From NCBI RefSeq assembly GCF_024495425.1, contig NZ_JANHJR010000001.1, forward strand, positions 1,116,001-1,180,000: a stretch of DNA of 64,000 nt, written 5' to 3'. Both the position numbers and the translations under genes were made by a program. Each line of letters starts with the position of its first letter. Position 1 is the first letter of the stretch. Below the pieces are notes generated by a model. The model had not been told where the DNA came from, did not search any database, and was given only the letters and a program-made list of their open reading frames with translations. Below, piece after piece: positions 16,733 through 25,178 of this stretch. Source of the stretch: Haloarchaeobius litoreus (GTDB lineage: Archaea > Halobacteriota > Halobacteria > Halobacteriales > Natrialbaceae).

Positions 16733-17059
16733 ATGAGCAACGAGTGGCCCCACGACCCGGACGGAGAGGAGGGCAGCGAGGGGATGCGCAAGTACGGGAT
16801 GGCGGTCCTCGCGAAGAAGCTGGACGAGGACGGGGACTTCCCGCTGAAGGCGGCGGACTTCGTCGAGGAGCACGGCGACGAGCCGATCAGACTGAACTCG
16901 AAGCGCGTCGTCAGTGTCGCGGACATCTTCGAGCACGTGACGGAGGGCGAGTTCGAGGACATCGTCACGTTCCACAAGGCCGTCGGCAGGGCGATGCGGG
17001 CCGGTGGCTTCTGGGAGTTCCACCCGAAGGCCGGCGAGTCGAACATCAAGCACGCCTGA
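16733..17059 (+). CDS. DUF5785-type small conserved haloarchaeal protein
   Basis: 108 aa from the ATG at 16733. The N-terminal Trp-Pro-His-Asp-Pro-Asp-Gly-Glu-Glu-Gly-Ser-Glu-Gly-Met-Arg-Lys-Tyr-Gly and the C-terminal Ala-Gly-Gly-Phe-Trp-Glu-Phe look like DUF5785, a soluble haloarchaeal family of unknown function. It reads as a mixed alpha/beta domain with no membrane part. Single gene, convergent with the histidine kinase. Confidence 0.75.
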   Translation: MSNEWPHDPDGEEGSEGMRKYGMAVLAKKLDEDGDFPLKAADFVEEHGDEPIRLNSKRVVSVADIFEHVTEGEFEDIVTFHKAVGRAMRAGGFWEFHPKAGESNIKHA

Positions 17060-17104
17060 TTCTTTCGGTACTCGTCTCGACGACCGCCGTTCGCGAGCGA
17101 CTGC

Positions 17105-19069
17105 TCAGTCCTCGTCGACCGACACCACGTGCTCCCGTGCGAGCGGGTCCGTTCCGTCGTCGGTCAGGAACTCGAACCGCGCGCCGCCGTGCTCGCTCTC
17201 GGTCGTTGTGACCGTCCAGCCGTGGGCGGTCGCCACCTGTTCGACGATGGCGAGGCCGAAGCCGGTCCCGCCGTCGCTGGTCGTGAAGCCGGAGTCGAAC
17301 ACCTGCTCTCGTGTATCATCCGGGATGCCGGGGCCGTCGTCTGCGACGTAGAACCCGGCGTCGTCGAGGGAGCCGACCCGGACAGTCACGTCCGGTCGCC
17401 CGTGGTCGACGGCGTTCCGGAACAGGTTCACGAGCAGGTCAGTGAGCCGGCCATGGTCCGCCCGGACGCGGACGTCGTCGACGATGTCGAGCTGTGCATC
17501 GGGGAGGTGGACGGAGGACCAGGCCTGGTCGGCCGTGGCCGAGAGCGAGAGCTCGCCGGGTTCGTCGACGACCGAGCCGGTCCGGGCCAGCGAGAGCAGG
17601 TTCTCGATGAGCTCGCGCATCCGGCCGTGGGCCCACGCCACCTCGCCGAGGTCGTCGTCGTCGCCGATGCGTTCGGTGGCCAGCTGGAGGTGTCCCTCCG
17701 CGATGTTCAGGGGGTTGCGGAGGTCGTGGCTGACGATGCTCGCGAACTCGTCGAGCCGTTCGTTCTGCCGGGCGAGCTCGCGCTCGCGCTCCTTCGTGGG
17801 CGTGATGTCGGCGTAGAAGCCGTACACCTCGTCTGGCTCGTCACCGGTGGCGAAGCGCCGGTCGACGGGGACGACGTGGACTAGGAAGTCACGCGGCCCG
17901 TCAGCGGCCGCCAGTCGGAGCTGGGTCGGGGTCGCGTCGTCTGCGGCCCCGATACCTGGGAACACCGCCTCGCCGCCGGCGGTGGCCGGGGCGACCAGCA
18001 CCTCGTCGACGGGAGTCCCGACGACCGCCTCGGCGTCGCAGTCGAACGTCGCGGCGAACGCCTCGTTGACCGCGTCGATGGTCGGTGAATCGCCCGTGGA
18101 GAGCCTGACGACGGGGTCCGGGACGTTCTCGAACAGCGCCGCGAACCGGTCGCGCTCCTCGCGAAGGGTCCGCTGGAACCGGGTCCGCTTCACGCTCTCG
18201 GCGACGTGCTGCATCAGGGTCTCCGCGAGCTCGAGGTCCGCCTGGTCGAACGCCGCGATCTCCTCGGAGATGGCCTGGAACACCCCGATGTCGGAGATGG
18301 GGACCGTCAGTCCGGACCGGTACGTCATCTGTGTCGGGTCCGCGTCGAGCACCTGTCGGAGGTCCTCGTTGTACGTTGCCTCCCCGGTACGAGCGACGCG
18401 GGCGGCGACGCTCTCCCCGCCGAGCGGCACCGACTCGACGCCGTCCTTCGGCATCTCCGCCGACGTCTGCATGGGTTTCAACATACCGTCCGCCACGATG
18501 TCGATGTTGGACATGTCGAACTCGAGTACCTTGTCGGCCGCCTCGACTGCGACCTGGTAGATCTCGGCCTCGTCGGTGCAGTTCTCCAGGTCCATCGCCA
18601 CGTCGTGGAGCGTGTCGATCTTGGCTGCGGTGCTGTCGGGGTCGACCGCCGAGCGCTCCGCGCGTTCGAGGCCCGCCTCGACGGCCGCCACGAGGCGGTC
18701 GTACGCGTCGTCGGTCGCCGGGGCGTCCCCCCGGCCATCGGCCCCCAGCTGCTTCGGGATGTAGGCGTCGACGCCGGTCTCGACGGCGTCGCTCGCGACC
18801 GCCTCGGAGCCCACGTCGGTGAACAGGACCCGGGTGAGGTCCGGATAGCCCTCGCCGAGCCGACGGAGCAGCTCCACACCGACACCGTCGGAGAGTTCGT
18901 GCTCGCTCACGACGCAGTCGACCGTGCCGTCGGCGACCGCCGCCGTGGCGTCCGCCACTGTAGCTACGGAACTGACGGACATCGCGGTCTCTGTGGCCGA
19001 CAGACGCGCTTCGAGGCCGGTGGCGACCTCGGGGTCCGCGTCGACGACCAGCACGGCGTGGGCGGACAT
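17105..19069 (-). CDS. Receiver-GAF-PAS histidine kinase
   Basis: 654 aa from the ATG at 19069. In order: a receiver-like domain (about 3-120), GAF (about 170-325), PAS (about 335-440), HisKA with phosphorylatable His448 in Ser-His-Asp-Leu-Arg-Asn-Pro, and HATPase (about 540-645) with Asn-Leu-Phe-Arg-Asn-Ala-Val, Asp-Asp-Gly-Pro-Gly-Ile and Gly-Phe-Gly-Leu-Ala-Ile. The receiver's usual phospho-Asp is Glu56 (Val-Ser-Glu-His-Glu), so it is probably not phosphorylated. No membrane helix, so this is a soluble sensor; signal unknown. No partner regulator lies next to it, as is common in haloarchaea. Confidence 0.88.
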   Translation of the reverse strand: MSAHAVLVVDADPEVATGLEARLSATETAMSVSSVATVADATAAVADGTVDCVVSEHELSDGVGVELLRRLGEGYPDLTRVLFTDVGSEAVASDAVETGVDAYIPKQLGADGRGDAPATDDAYDRLVAAVEAGLERAERSAVDPDSTAAKIDTLHDVAMDLENCTDEAEIYQVAVEAADKVLEFDMSNIDIVADGMLKPMQTSAEMPKDGVESVPLGGESVAARVARTGEATYNEDLRQVLDADPTQMTYRSGLTVPISDIGVFQAISEEIAAFDQADLELAETLMQHVAESVKRTRFQRTLREERDRFAALFENVPDPVVRLSTGDSPTIDAVNEAFAATFDCDAEAVVGTPVDEVLVAPATAGGEAVFPGIGAADDATPTQLRLAAADGPRDFLVHVVPVDRRFATGDEPDEVYGFYADITPTKERERELARQNERLDEFASIVSHDLRNPLNIAEGHLQLATERIGDDDDLGEVAWAHGRMRELIENLLSLARTGSVVDEPGELSLSATADQAWSSVHLPDAQLDIVDDVRVRADHGRLTDLLVNLFRNAVDHGRPDVTVRVGSLDDAGFYVADDGPGIPDDTREQVFDSGFTTSDGGTGFGLAIVEQVATAHGWTVTTTESEHGGARFEFLTDDGTDPLAREHVVSVDED

Positions 19070-19189
19070 GAGTGTCTTCGACACCCAGTTGGAGCCGACA
19101 TAATTAAATCGCGTGGCCGCGGCGGCCCGGCATCTCGAATCTGGATGTAGTTCCACTTATACGGATGCAATCGAAAGCTCCGGCCAACA

Positions 19190-19948
19190 GTGACGAACAC
19201 GCAGATAACGCTGATCCAGATCGACAACTACGGGCCGTGGACTGTCACGCCGGAGCCGCGACGCGAGGTCGACCTGCAGACCCTGCAGTCTCGCCTGTAC
19301 GCCGACCTCTCCCAGCTCGTCGGGAACCGCGACGGCTACGTCTTCTTCACGCGCTTCGACAACATGGTAGCGGTCACGAACGGCCTCGACATGGACGACC
19401 ACGCACTCATCCAGGAGTCGGTGCGCAACCGCTATCCGGTTACCGTAAGCTTCGGCGTGGCGACGGGTACCTCGCCCGTGCAGGCGCTCGCAGACGCGAC
19501 GAACCTCATCCAGGACGCCGGGAGCGCACAGGACAAGTCCCGGCGTGAGATCCTCGACGGGCGCGTCATCGAGGACGAATTCCGGACCGACCACGACGTG
19601 CAGATCGCCCACTTCGACGTGGTCGACGCGACGGGCAAGTACACCGACGAGCTCGACGCCTTCGGTGCCTTCATCGAGATCGAGCAGGCCTACGCGTCGC
19701 TGATGCGGTACATGTACGAGGCCCACGACTCGCTCTCGTTCTTCGTCGGCGGGGACAACATCATCGCCGTCTGTCCGGACCTCGACGCGCCGGCGTACGA
19801 CGACGCCATCGAACACGTCCGCGAGGAGACCGGCATCCCACTCCGCGTCGGCGTCGGAGAGGGTTCGACGCCGCACGACGCGGGCTACGCGGCGAAGCAC
19901 GCACTCGAGGTCGGGCGGGCCGAAGCGTCGCCCGTCGAGTTCCACTGA
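19190..19948 (+). CDS. arfA: GTP cyclohydrolase IIa (archaeal, III-type)
   Basis: 252 aa from the GTG at 19190. The family is recognised from Gln-Ile-Asp-Asn-Tyr-Gly-Pro-Trp-Thr-Val-Thr-Pro-x-Pro-Arg-Arg-Glu near the N-terminus, Gly-Asp/Asn-Arg-Asp-Gly-Tyr-Val-Phe-Phe-Thr-Arg-Phe-Asp-Asn-Met, and the second cyclase-like half with Phe-Phe-Val-Gly-Gly-Asp-Asn near 185-191. It converts GTP to a formamidopyrimidine product, the first step toward riboflavin and F420 in archaea. The TATA-like ccacttata at 19152-19160 lies about 30 bases upstream. Confidence 0.93.
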   Translation: MTNTQITLIQIDNYGPWTVTPEPRREVDLQTLQSRLYADLSQLVGNRDGYVFFTRFDNMVAVTNGLDMDDHALIQESVRNRYPVTVSFGVATGTSPVQALADATNLIQDAGSAQDKSRREILDGRVIEDEFRTDHDVQIAHFDVVDATGKYTDELDAFGAFIEIEQAYASLMRYMYEAHDSLSFFVGGDNIIAVCPDLDAPAYDDAIEHVREETGIPLRVGVGEGSTPHDAGYAAKHALEVGRAEASPVEFH

Positions 19949-20040
19949 TCACCCGGTCGCCTCAACCCCGTAACTTCGTCGGGTGACCGGATAAAGTTGC
20001 TGCAGGTAGATTTTATAGCGGCCGTGTCAAACCGTCACAC

Positions 20041-20625
20041 ATGGAACGCGACGTGTCGATTCGTGACGTGACCGCGCGAGAGTTCGTCGGCGTCAGCGAG
20101 TCCGATTCGGTGCGCAGCACCGTCCGGCTCATGCACGAGGAGGACGTCGGGAGCGTCCTCGTCATGCGGGGACGCACTCCCGTCGGAATCATGACCGAAC
20201 GGGACATCCTCGAGATGGTCGCGGAGGGGCGGGACCCCGAATCCACCGCGGTCGAGGACCTGATGACGAAGCCGGTCATCACGATGGGCGCGAGCCGACC
20301 GCTCGCCGACGCGGCTGAGACGATGTCCCGAGAGGAGATACGCAACGTCGTCGTGACCGACGACACCGACGACGAGGAGATCGTCGGTGTGCTCACGGAA
20401 CGCGACGTAATCGAGGCCGCGAGCACGCTCCAGGCCTCGCGTTCGCTCACCTCGGGGGCAGCCCCGGAGGGGGTCGCGACCGCCGCCTCGGCGGTCGAAA
20501 GCGAAGCGAGCGTCACGGAGGACGGATACGGCACACAGGGGGTCTGCGAGCTCTGTGGCGCGTTAGCGGACTCCTTACACGACTCGAACGGACAGTTAAT
20601 CTGCTCTGATTGCCGACAGGTCTAA
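20041..20625 (+). CDS. CBS-pair protein with C-terminal zinc ribbon
   Basis: 194 aa. Two CBS motifs (about 8-62 and 72-130), each ending in Gly-Ile-Met-Thr-Glu-Arg-Asp or Gly-Val-Leu-Thr-Glu-Arg-Asp, are followed by a disordered Ala/Ser/Glu linker and a zinc finger: Cys-Glu-Leu-Cys near 168-171 and Cys-Ser-Asp-Cys near 188-191. CBS pairs sense adenine nucleotides; the ribbon may bind nucleic acid or protein. An AT-rich promoter (gattttatag at about 20009-20018) lies upstream. Partner unknown. Confidence 0.85.
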   Translation: MERDVSIRDVTAREFVGVSESDSVRSTVRLMHEEDVGSVLVMRGRTPVGIMTERDILEMVAEGRDPESTAVEDLMTKPVITMGASRPLADAAETMSREEIRNVVVTDDTDDEEIVGVLTERDVIEAASTLQASRSLTSGAAPEGVATAASAVESEASVTEDGYGTQGVCELCGALADSLHDSNGQLICSDCRQV

Positions 20626-20672
20626 CGGTCATCTCCGTCTCTTCTCCCGGTCGACCGCCCACTTCGGGAGGC

Positions 20673-20681
20673 AAATTTATA
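20673..20681 (+). promoter_or_regulatory. TATA box for the LivJ-like gene
   Basis: aaatttata lies 26-34 bases before the ATG at 20707, the spacing expected for a leaderless or nearly leaderless archaeal transcript. Confidence 0.6.
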
Positions 20682-20706
20682 ACGCAGGGGTAAGTATGAC
20701 GGTAGC

Positions 20707-22014
20707 ATGGCACGGAAACTGCAACGGCGCGAAGTGCTGAAGACTACTGGAATCGCTGGAACTGCCGGCCTGGCAGGTCTAGCTGGCTGTATCGGTGGGA
20801 ATGGCGGAAATGGTGGTGGTGGAAGTCCGGACATGCTCACGATCGTCGGCTATCCCGAAGACGGTATCCAGCTGTTCCGGGACTACTACAGCAGCTACGG
20901 GAACGACACCGACATCCTCATCCCGGACGGCCTCCGCGACCCGGACCTCCCGGGACAGGTCGGTAACGACATGACGAACGTGATCGGGACCGCACCTGCT
21001 GCCGGGGGTCCCGCCCAGTCCGCCTACGAGTCCCTGTACCAGGACATCTACGGTGAGTCGCCCGGTGTCTTCTCGTCCCAGTCGTACGACTCGGCGGCGG
21101 TCGGCATCCTCGCGAACGCGGCTGCGGGTGAGAACTCCGGGCCGGCCATCCGCGACCAGATGCGCAACGTCTCCAACCCGGGCGGGATGGAGGTGACGCC
21201 CGACAACTTCGTCGAGGGTGTCGAGGCAGCCGCCAACGGCGAGAACGTCAACTACCAGGGTGCGTCGAGCTCCGTCAACTTCGACCAGAACGGCGACCCT
21301 GCATCCGCGGCGTACGCGCTGTGGGAGTTCAGTGACGGCGGCACCTCGACGGTCCGGACCGAGAACTTCGAGGGTGCGAACCCGGACGGCGAGGGTCCGT
21401 CCGCCGACGACATGCCCGGCGGCATGGGTCGAGAGATCATGCTCGGAATCCTCCTGCCGGAGACCGGTGCGCTCGCGTCGACCGGTGAGTCGATGATCAA
21501 CGCCGCACAGATCCCTGCACAGCAGGTCAACGAGTCGGATGTCGACCTCACGGTCACCACCCAGCTGGAGGACACCGAGACGAACTCCCAGTCCGGTGTG
21601 AGCGCAGCCAACAGCCTGGTCAACGCCGGCTTCCCGTACATCTGCGGGACGGCGTCGTCCGGTGTGAACGTCCCGGTGTGTCAGGAGGTCCTCATTCCCG
21701 GAGAGATCGTCGGCTGCTCCCCGTCGAGTACGGCGCTGTCGGTGACGAACCTCGACGACAACGACTTCATCTTCCGGACGGCACCGTCGGACCGCCTGCA
21801 GGGGCGTGTCATGGCGCAGATCGCCTCCGAGGAGCTCGAGGCCGAGACCTGTTCGACGCTGTACATCAACAACGACTACGGCCAGCAGCTCTCCGAACGG
21901 TTCTCCTCCGTGTTCGAGGACGAGTTCGGTGGCTCCGTCTGGCGGCAGGTCGCGTTCAACCAGGGGTCGTCCTCGTACTCCTCCGTCGTCAGCGACGCGA
22001 TGTCGGCCGAGTAA
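20707..22014 (+). CDS. Branched-chain amino-acid type ABC substrate-binding lipoprotein, circularly permuted
   Basis: 435 aa. Tat-like Arg7-Arg8 and a lipobox ending at Cys28 give an anchored extracellular protein. Residues 41-223 correspond to the second half of a LivJ-type protein (Ile-Val-Gly-Tyr-Pro-Glu-Asp-Gly, Asp-Gly-Leu-Arg-Asp-Pro, Pro-Gly-Val-Phe-x-x-Gln-Ser-Tyr-Asp). After a linker (224-241), residues 242-435 correspond to the first half (Leu-Gly-Ile-Leu-Leu-Pro-Glu-Thr-Gly-Ala-Leu-Ala-x-x-Gly, Ala-Ser-Ser-Gly, Tyr-Ile-Asn-Asn-Asp-Tyr-Gly). The order is swapped relative to the family, yet the frame is intact. It likely serves the livHMGF products encoded opposite. A rearranged assembly is the other explanation. 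Confidence 0.85.
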   Translation: MARKLQRREVLKTTGIAGTAGLAGLAGCIGGNGGNGGGGSPDMLTIVGYPEDGIQLFRDYYSSYGNDTDILIPDGLRDPDLPGQVGNDMTNVIGTAPAAGGPAQSAYESLYQDIYGESPGVFSSQSYDSAAVGILANAAAGENSGPAIRDQMRNVSNPGGMEVTPDNFVEGVEAAANGENVNYQGASSSVNFDQNGDPASAAYALWEFSDGGTSTVRTENFEGANPDGEGPSADDMPGGMGREIMLGILLPETGALASTGESMINAAQIPAQQVNESDVDLTVTTQLEDTETNSQSGVSAANSLVNAGFPYICGTASSGVNVPVCQEVLIPGEIVGCSPSSTALSVTNLDDNDFIFRTAPSDRLQGRVMAQIASEELEAETCSTLYINNDYGQQLSERFSSVFEDEFGGSVWRQVAFNQGSSSYSSVVSDAMSAE

Positions 22015-22455
22015 GCGACGACCGGTCACTAACGTTCTTTCTTTCTTTCGGATCCGACGACGACGACCGACGGCTCTCACCCGAGTCACTCCGGATAGCG
22101 GCCGGTGGGGACTGGTTCGGTACGCGAGGTGTCGGGCGACCGACTCCAGTCGAGGGTAGTGTCGGCGGCGTCAGAACCTCGCTGTCGATACGGCGCGATT
22201 TATCGGCGGAGCCGGCTGTCGTCGTCAATCCACGGACGGTCACGTCGGAACGCGGTAAGTTCGAACGATGCTCGAACGACGCGAGGTTACTCGCGACGAC
22301 TGGCCACCGCTCGTGGCCCAGAGAGCCCGCACTCGCGGTGTCTGGAGTGCCACCTCGAGTACCAGTACGTTACGTCGAACGGCCGTTCGCGCCGCTGAAC
22401 GTACGTCTCCATAACAAAGGCCGCACGCTTCTCCCATACCAACGGAGATACAGTA
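22015..22455. other. 441 bp without a convincing gene
   Basis: Starts with a pyrimidine-rich run (ttctttctttc at about 22035-22045) that may end the upstream transcript. The rest has short open frames on both strands without haloarchaeal coding features, and lower GC than the genes. The last 40 bases hold the promoter of the next gene. I see no RNA gene. Confidence 0.5.
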
Positions 22456-23400
22456 ATGCCAGATAGAAAACTCCTCGCCACAGTACTCGCCATCGCGGTT
22501 ATCGGCAGCACCGTGGCGTTCGTAGCAGCCGTCGACTCGAATCAGCTCACAGACGAACACCAGGCCAGTCAGGACCAGAACACCTCGTACCTGCGCGTCG
22601 CGCACGCGTCGCCGGATGCGCCCGCGGTCGACGTTCGCGTCGACAACGAGACGGTACTCTCGAACGTGAGCTTCGGTACCGTCAGTGACTACCTCACCAT
22701 GTCCGCGGGGACGTACAACGTCTCCATCCTGGCGAACGGAACCGACACCGCAGTGTTCGACAGCGAGGTCACGATCGAACCGCGGACCGTGACGACGGTC
22801 GCCGCGAGCGGCGAGGTGACCCAGAGCGGAAACACGTCGTTCGCCGCCGTGTTCTTCGATGACGACGCGTTCACTCCGGGCGAGAACCGGAGCGCGCTGA
22901 GCGTCGTCCATCTCTCGCCCGACGCCCCGGCCGTCGACGTCACCCTCGCGAACGGCAGCGTCGTGCTCGCTGAGAACGTGACCTTCCAGAACGCCTCGGA
23001 CTACGTGTCGGTTCCCGCCGGGAACTACACCGCCGAGATCAGGCCGGCGACCGCTGGGAACGACGGGACCGTCGTCACGACGGTGAACGTGTCCCTCGAG
23101 AGCGGGCAGGTGCACTCCGCGCTCGCGGTCGGCTATCTGAACCCGGACGAGGCACCGGCTGATACGCCGTTCCAGGTCGTCCTCACCGAGGATGCATCCG
23201 TCACCGTCCAGTTGCCGTCCGAGGACGAGATGATGGACAACGAGACGGGCATGGACGGTAACGAGACGACGACTGACGACGATGCGGAGACGACGACTGA
23301 CGACGATGCGGAGACGACGACTGACGGCGACGCGGAAACGACGACTGACGGCGACGAGACGACCACCGAAGAGGACGACGAGGAGAGGGTGGTCGCCTAG
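22456..23400 (+). CDS. Secreted protein with two DUF4397 domains
   Basis: 314 aa. A signal peptide or N-terminal anchor (about 5-25) is followed by two DUF4397 repeats, roughly 42-140 and 145-250, each starting with Val-x-His-Ala/Leu-Ser-Pro-Asp-Ala-Pro-Ala-Val-Asp-Val. Many Asn-x-Ser/Thr sequons suggest N-glycosylation outside the cell. The tail is an acidic Thr-rich repeat of the 8-residue unit Glu-Thr-Thr-Thr-Asp-Asp-Asp-Ala, a usual O-glycosylated stalk, but no PGF-CTERM anchor follows; it ends Glu-Arg-Val-Val-Ala. Surface role is likely; ligand unknown. Confidence 0.82.
   Translation: MPDRKLLATVLAIAVIGSTVAFVAAVDSNQLTDEHQASQDQNTSYLRVAHASPDAPAVDVRVDNETVLSNVSFGTVSDYLTMSAGTYNVSILANGTDTAVFDSEVTIEPRTVTTVAASGEVTQSGNTSFAAVFFDDDAFTPGENRSALSVVHLSPDAPAVDVTLANGSVVLAENVTFQNASDYVSVPAGNYTAEIRPATAGNDGTVVTTVNVSLESGQVHSALAVGYLNPDEAPADTPFQVVLTEDASVTVQLPSEDEMMDNETGMDGNETTTDDDAETTTDDDAETTTDGDAETTTDGDETTTEEDDEERVVA
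23263..23355 (+). repeat. 24-bp in-frame tandem repeat, nearly four units
   Basis: Units start at 23263, 23287, 23311 and 23335 (the last is 21 bases). Units 1 and 2 are identical; units 3 and 4 differ by a few bases. They encode Glu-Thr-Thr-Thr-Asp-Asp/Gly-Asp-Ala. Slippage or unequal exchange could change the copy number. Confidence 0.9.
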
Positions 23401-23562
23401 AGACCGCGCTCGCCTCCCCCGCCCGCTCCCGGTCACCCAGCGTGCCCGAACTCCAGCAGTTGCTGTCCGTGCTGGACAACCGGGAGCCACCATTCCCCTG
23501 CAGAAACGCATAGAGCGACGCGTTTTCCCCGTTCGAGACGCCCGTGGACGTACCGCCGACGG

Positions 23563-24318
23563 TTACCCGCCGAGGAAGTCCTGACGGACCTGCGGATCGT
23601 TCAGCAGAGTCGTCCCCTCGTCCTCGTAGCGGTTCTTCCCGTCGACGAGCACGTAGCCGCGGTCACAGCGCCGGAGTGCCTCCTTGGCATTCTGCTCGAC
23701 CATCAGCACGGCCGTGCCGGCGTCGTTGATGGCGTCGATACGGTCGAACATGTCCGCGACGAGGTCTGGCGCGAGCCCGGCGGAGGGCTCGTCGAGCAAC
23801 AGCAGGTCGGGGTCGAGCATCAGCGCCCGACCCATCGCGAGCATCTGCTGTTGCCCACCCGAGAGCGTCCCGGCCTTCTGCGTCTGTCGCTCCTCCAGGA
23901 TGGGGAAGCGATCGAACACCTCGTTCAGCGCGTCCTGTGGCACCTCGTCGAGGATGTACGCACCCATCTCGAGGTTCTCCCGGACCGACAACGAGCTGAA
24001 CACGTTGTCGTTCTGCGGGACGTAGCCGAGACCGAGGTGGATGATGTCCTCGGGGCGCATCGCCGTGATATCCTTGTCGCCGAACTTCACTGTCCCGCCC
24101 ATGTGGCTCGTCAGTCCGAAGACCGACTTCATGACCGTCGACTTGCCGGCCCCGTTCGGGCCGACGATGGTGACGTACTCCTCGTCGTTGACGTCGAGGT
24201 CCACGTCGGTCAGGATCTGCAGGTCGCCGTAGCCGGCGTCCAGGTCCCGTACCGAGAGCAGGCTGTCGTCGTAGAGGATGACGTCCTGGGCCGCACTCGT
24301 CGCCTGGGAGTCGCTCAT
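23563..24318 (-). CDS. livF: Branched-chain amino-acid ABC transporter, ATP-binding LivF
   Basis: 251 aa. Walker A Gly-Pro-Asn-Gly-Ala-Gly-Lys-Ser-Thr near 54-62, Q-loop Gln near 101 (Val-Pro-Gln-Asn-Asp-Asn), signature Leu-Ser-Gly-Gly-Gln-Gln-Gln near 151-157 and Walker B Leu-Leu-Leu-Leu-Asp-Glu-Pro-Ser near 170-177. The short C-terminal region and Asn-Ala-Lys-Glu-Ala-Leu-Arg are LivF-like. Its ATG overlaps the livG stop by four bases; it is last in the livHMGF operon. Confidence 0.92.
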   Translation of the reverse strand: MSDSQATSAAQDVILYDDSLLSVRDLDAGYGDLQILTDVDLDVNDEEYVTIVGPNGAGKSTVMKSVFGLTSHMGGTVKFGDKDITAMRPEDIIHLGLGYVPQNDNVFSSLSVRENLEMGAYILDEVPQDALNEVFDRFPILEERQTQKAGTLSGGQQQMLAMGRALMLDPDLLLLDEPSAGLAPDLVADMFDRIDAINDAGTAVLMVEQNAKEALRRCDRGYVLVDGKNRYEDEGTTLLNDPQVRQDFLGG

Positions 24319-25178
24319 ACCTCACCACCCAGATAGGCCTCGATGACGTCCTCGTTGTTCCGTACTTCCTCCGGGGTCCCCTCGGTGAGGATGCGTCCCT
24401 GGTGCATGACGATGACTTTCTCGCAGTTCTGCATGATGAGGTCCATGTCGTGTTCGACGATGAGGAACGTGTAGCCCTGGTCGCGCAGCTCGTGGATGTG
24501 CTCCAGGAGCCGTTCCTCAAGCGACGGGTTGACGCCGGCGAACGGCTCGTCGAGCAGGAGCATCTGCGGATCGGTCAACAGCGCACGGGCCAGCTCCAGC
24601 AGCTTCCGCTGGCCGCCGGAGAGGTTCTCCGCGTACTCGTTCGCGAGGTGGTCGATGTCGAAGAACTCCAGAGTCTCCCACGCGCGTTCGAGTATCTCCT
24701 GCTCCTGCCGGTTCACGTCATTCCGGACGTAGGGCAGCACCGAGCGCCAGAGCGCCTCGCCGCGCTGGTGCTTCGGCGCGACCATCATGTTCTCCAGGAC
24801 GGTCATCTCGCCGAGCTCGCGGGCGATCTGGAACGTCCGGACGAGGCCGCGGTCCGCGACCTCGAACGGTTCGAGTCCCGTGATGTCCTGTCCGTTGAAC
24901 TCGACGCTGCCGCCGTCGGGCTTGTGGGTGCCGGTGATGCAGTTGAACGTGGTGGACTTCCCGGCCCCGTTCGGGCCGATGAGCCCGGTCATGCTTCCCT
25001 TCTCGATGTCGAACTCGACACCGTCGACGGCCGTGATACCGCCGAAGTGCTTCTCGAGTCCGCGGACCTTCAGTGGCACCTCGACGGTGTCACCGGCTCC
25101 GGAGAGCGCGTCGAGGGAGCGGCCTTCGGACTGCTCTACACCGGCGGTCGCGTCGGCGGTCTCGGGTTCGCTACTCAT
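24315..25178 (-). CDS. livG: Branched-chain amino-acid ABC transporter, ATP-binding LivG
   Basis: 287 aa from the ATG at 25178, overlapping the livM stop by eight bases. Walker A Gly-Pro-Asn-Gly-Ala-Gly-Lys-Ser-Thr near 76-84, signature Leu-Ser-Gly-Gly-Gln-Arg-Lys near 187-193, Walker B Leu-Leu-Leu-Asp-Glu-Pro-Phe-Ala-Gly-Val, and the long LivG insertion with Arg-Thr-Phe-Gln-Ile-Ala-Arg-Glu-Leu. A roughly 30-residue disordered N-terminus precedes the domain. Pairs with LivF to power the LivHM channel. Confidence 0.92.
   Translation of the reverse strand: MSSEPETADATAGVEQSEGRSLDALSGAGDTVEVPLKVRGLEKHFGGITAVDGVEFDIEKGSMTGLIGPNGAGKSTTFNCITGTHKPDGGSVEFNGQDITGLEPFEVADRGLVRTFQIARELGEMTVLENMMVAPKHQRGEALWRSVLPYVRNDVNRQEQEILERAWETLEFFDIDHLANEYAENLSGGQRKLLELARALLTDPQMLLLDEPFAGVNPSLEERLLEHIHELRDQGYTFLIVEHDMDLIMQNCEKVIVMHQGRILTEGTPEEVRNNEDVIEAYLGGEV

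Noticed and set aside
22105-22398. Possible gene in the gap after the LivJ-like gene
   Set aside because: Arg/Ser-rich composition, no acidic bias, no promoter and no motif.
23263-23355. Tandem repeat as a regulatory iteron
   Set aside because: It is in frame, encodes a regular acidic Thr-rich tail and lies inside a secreted protein gene.
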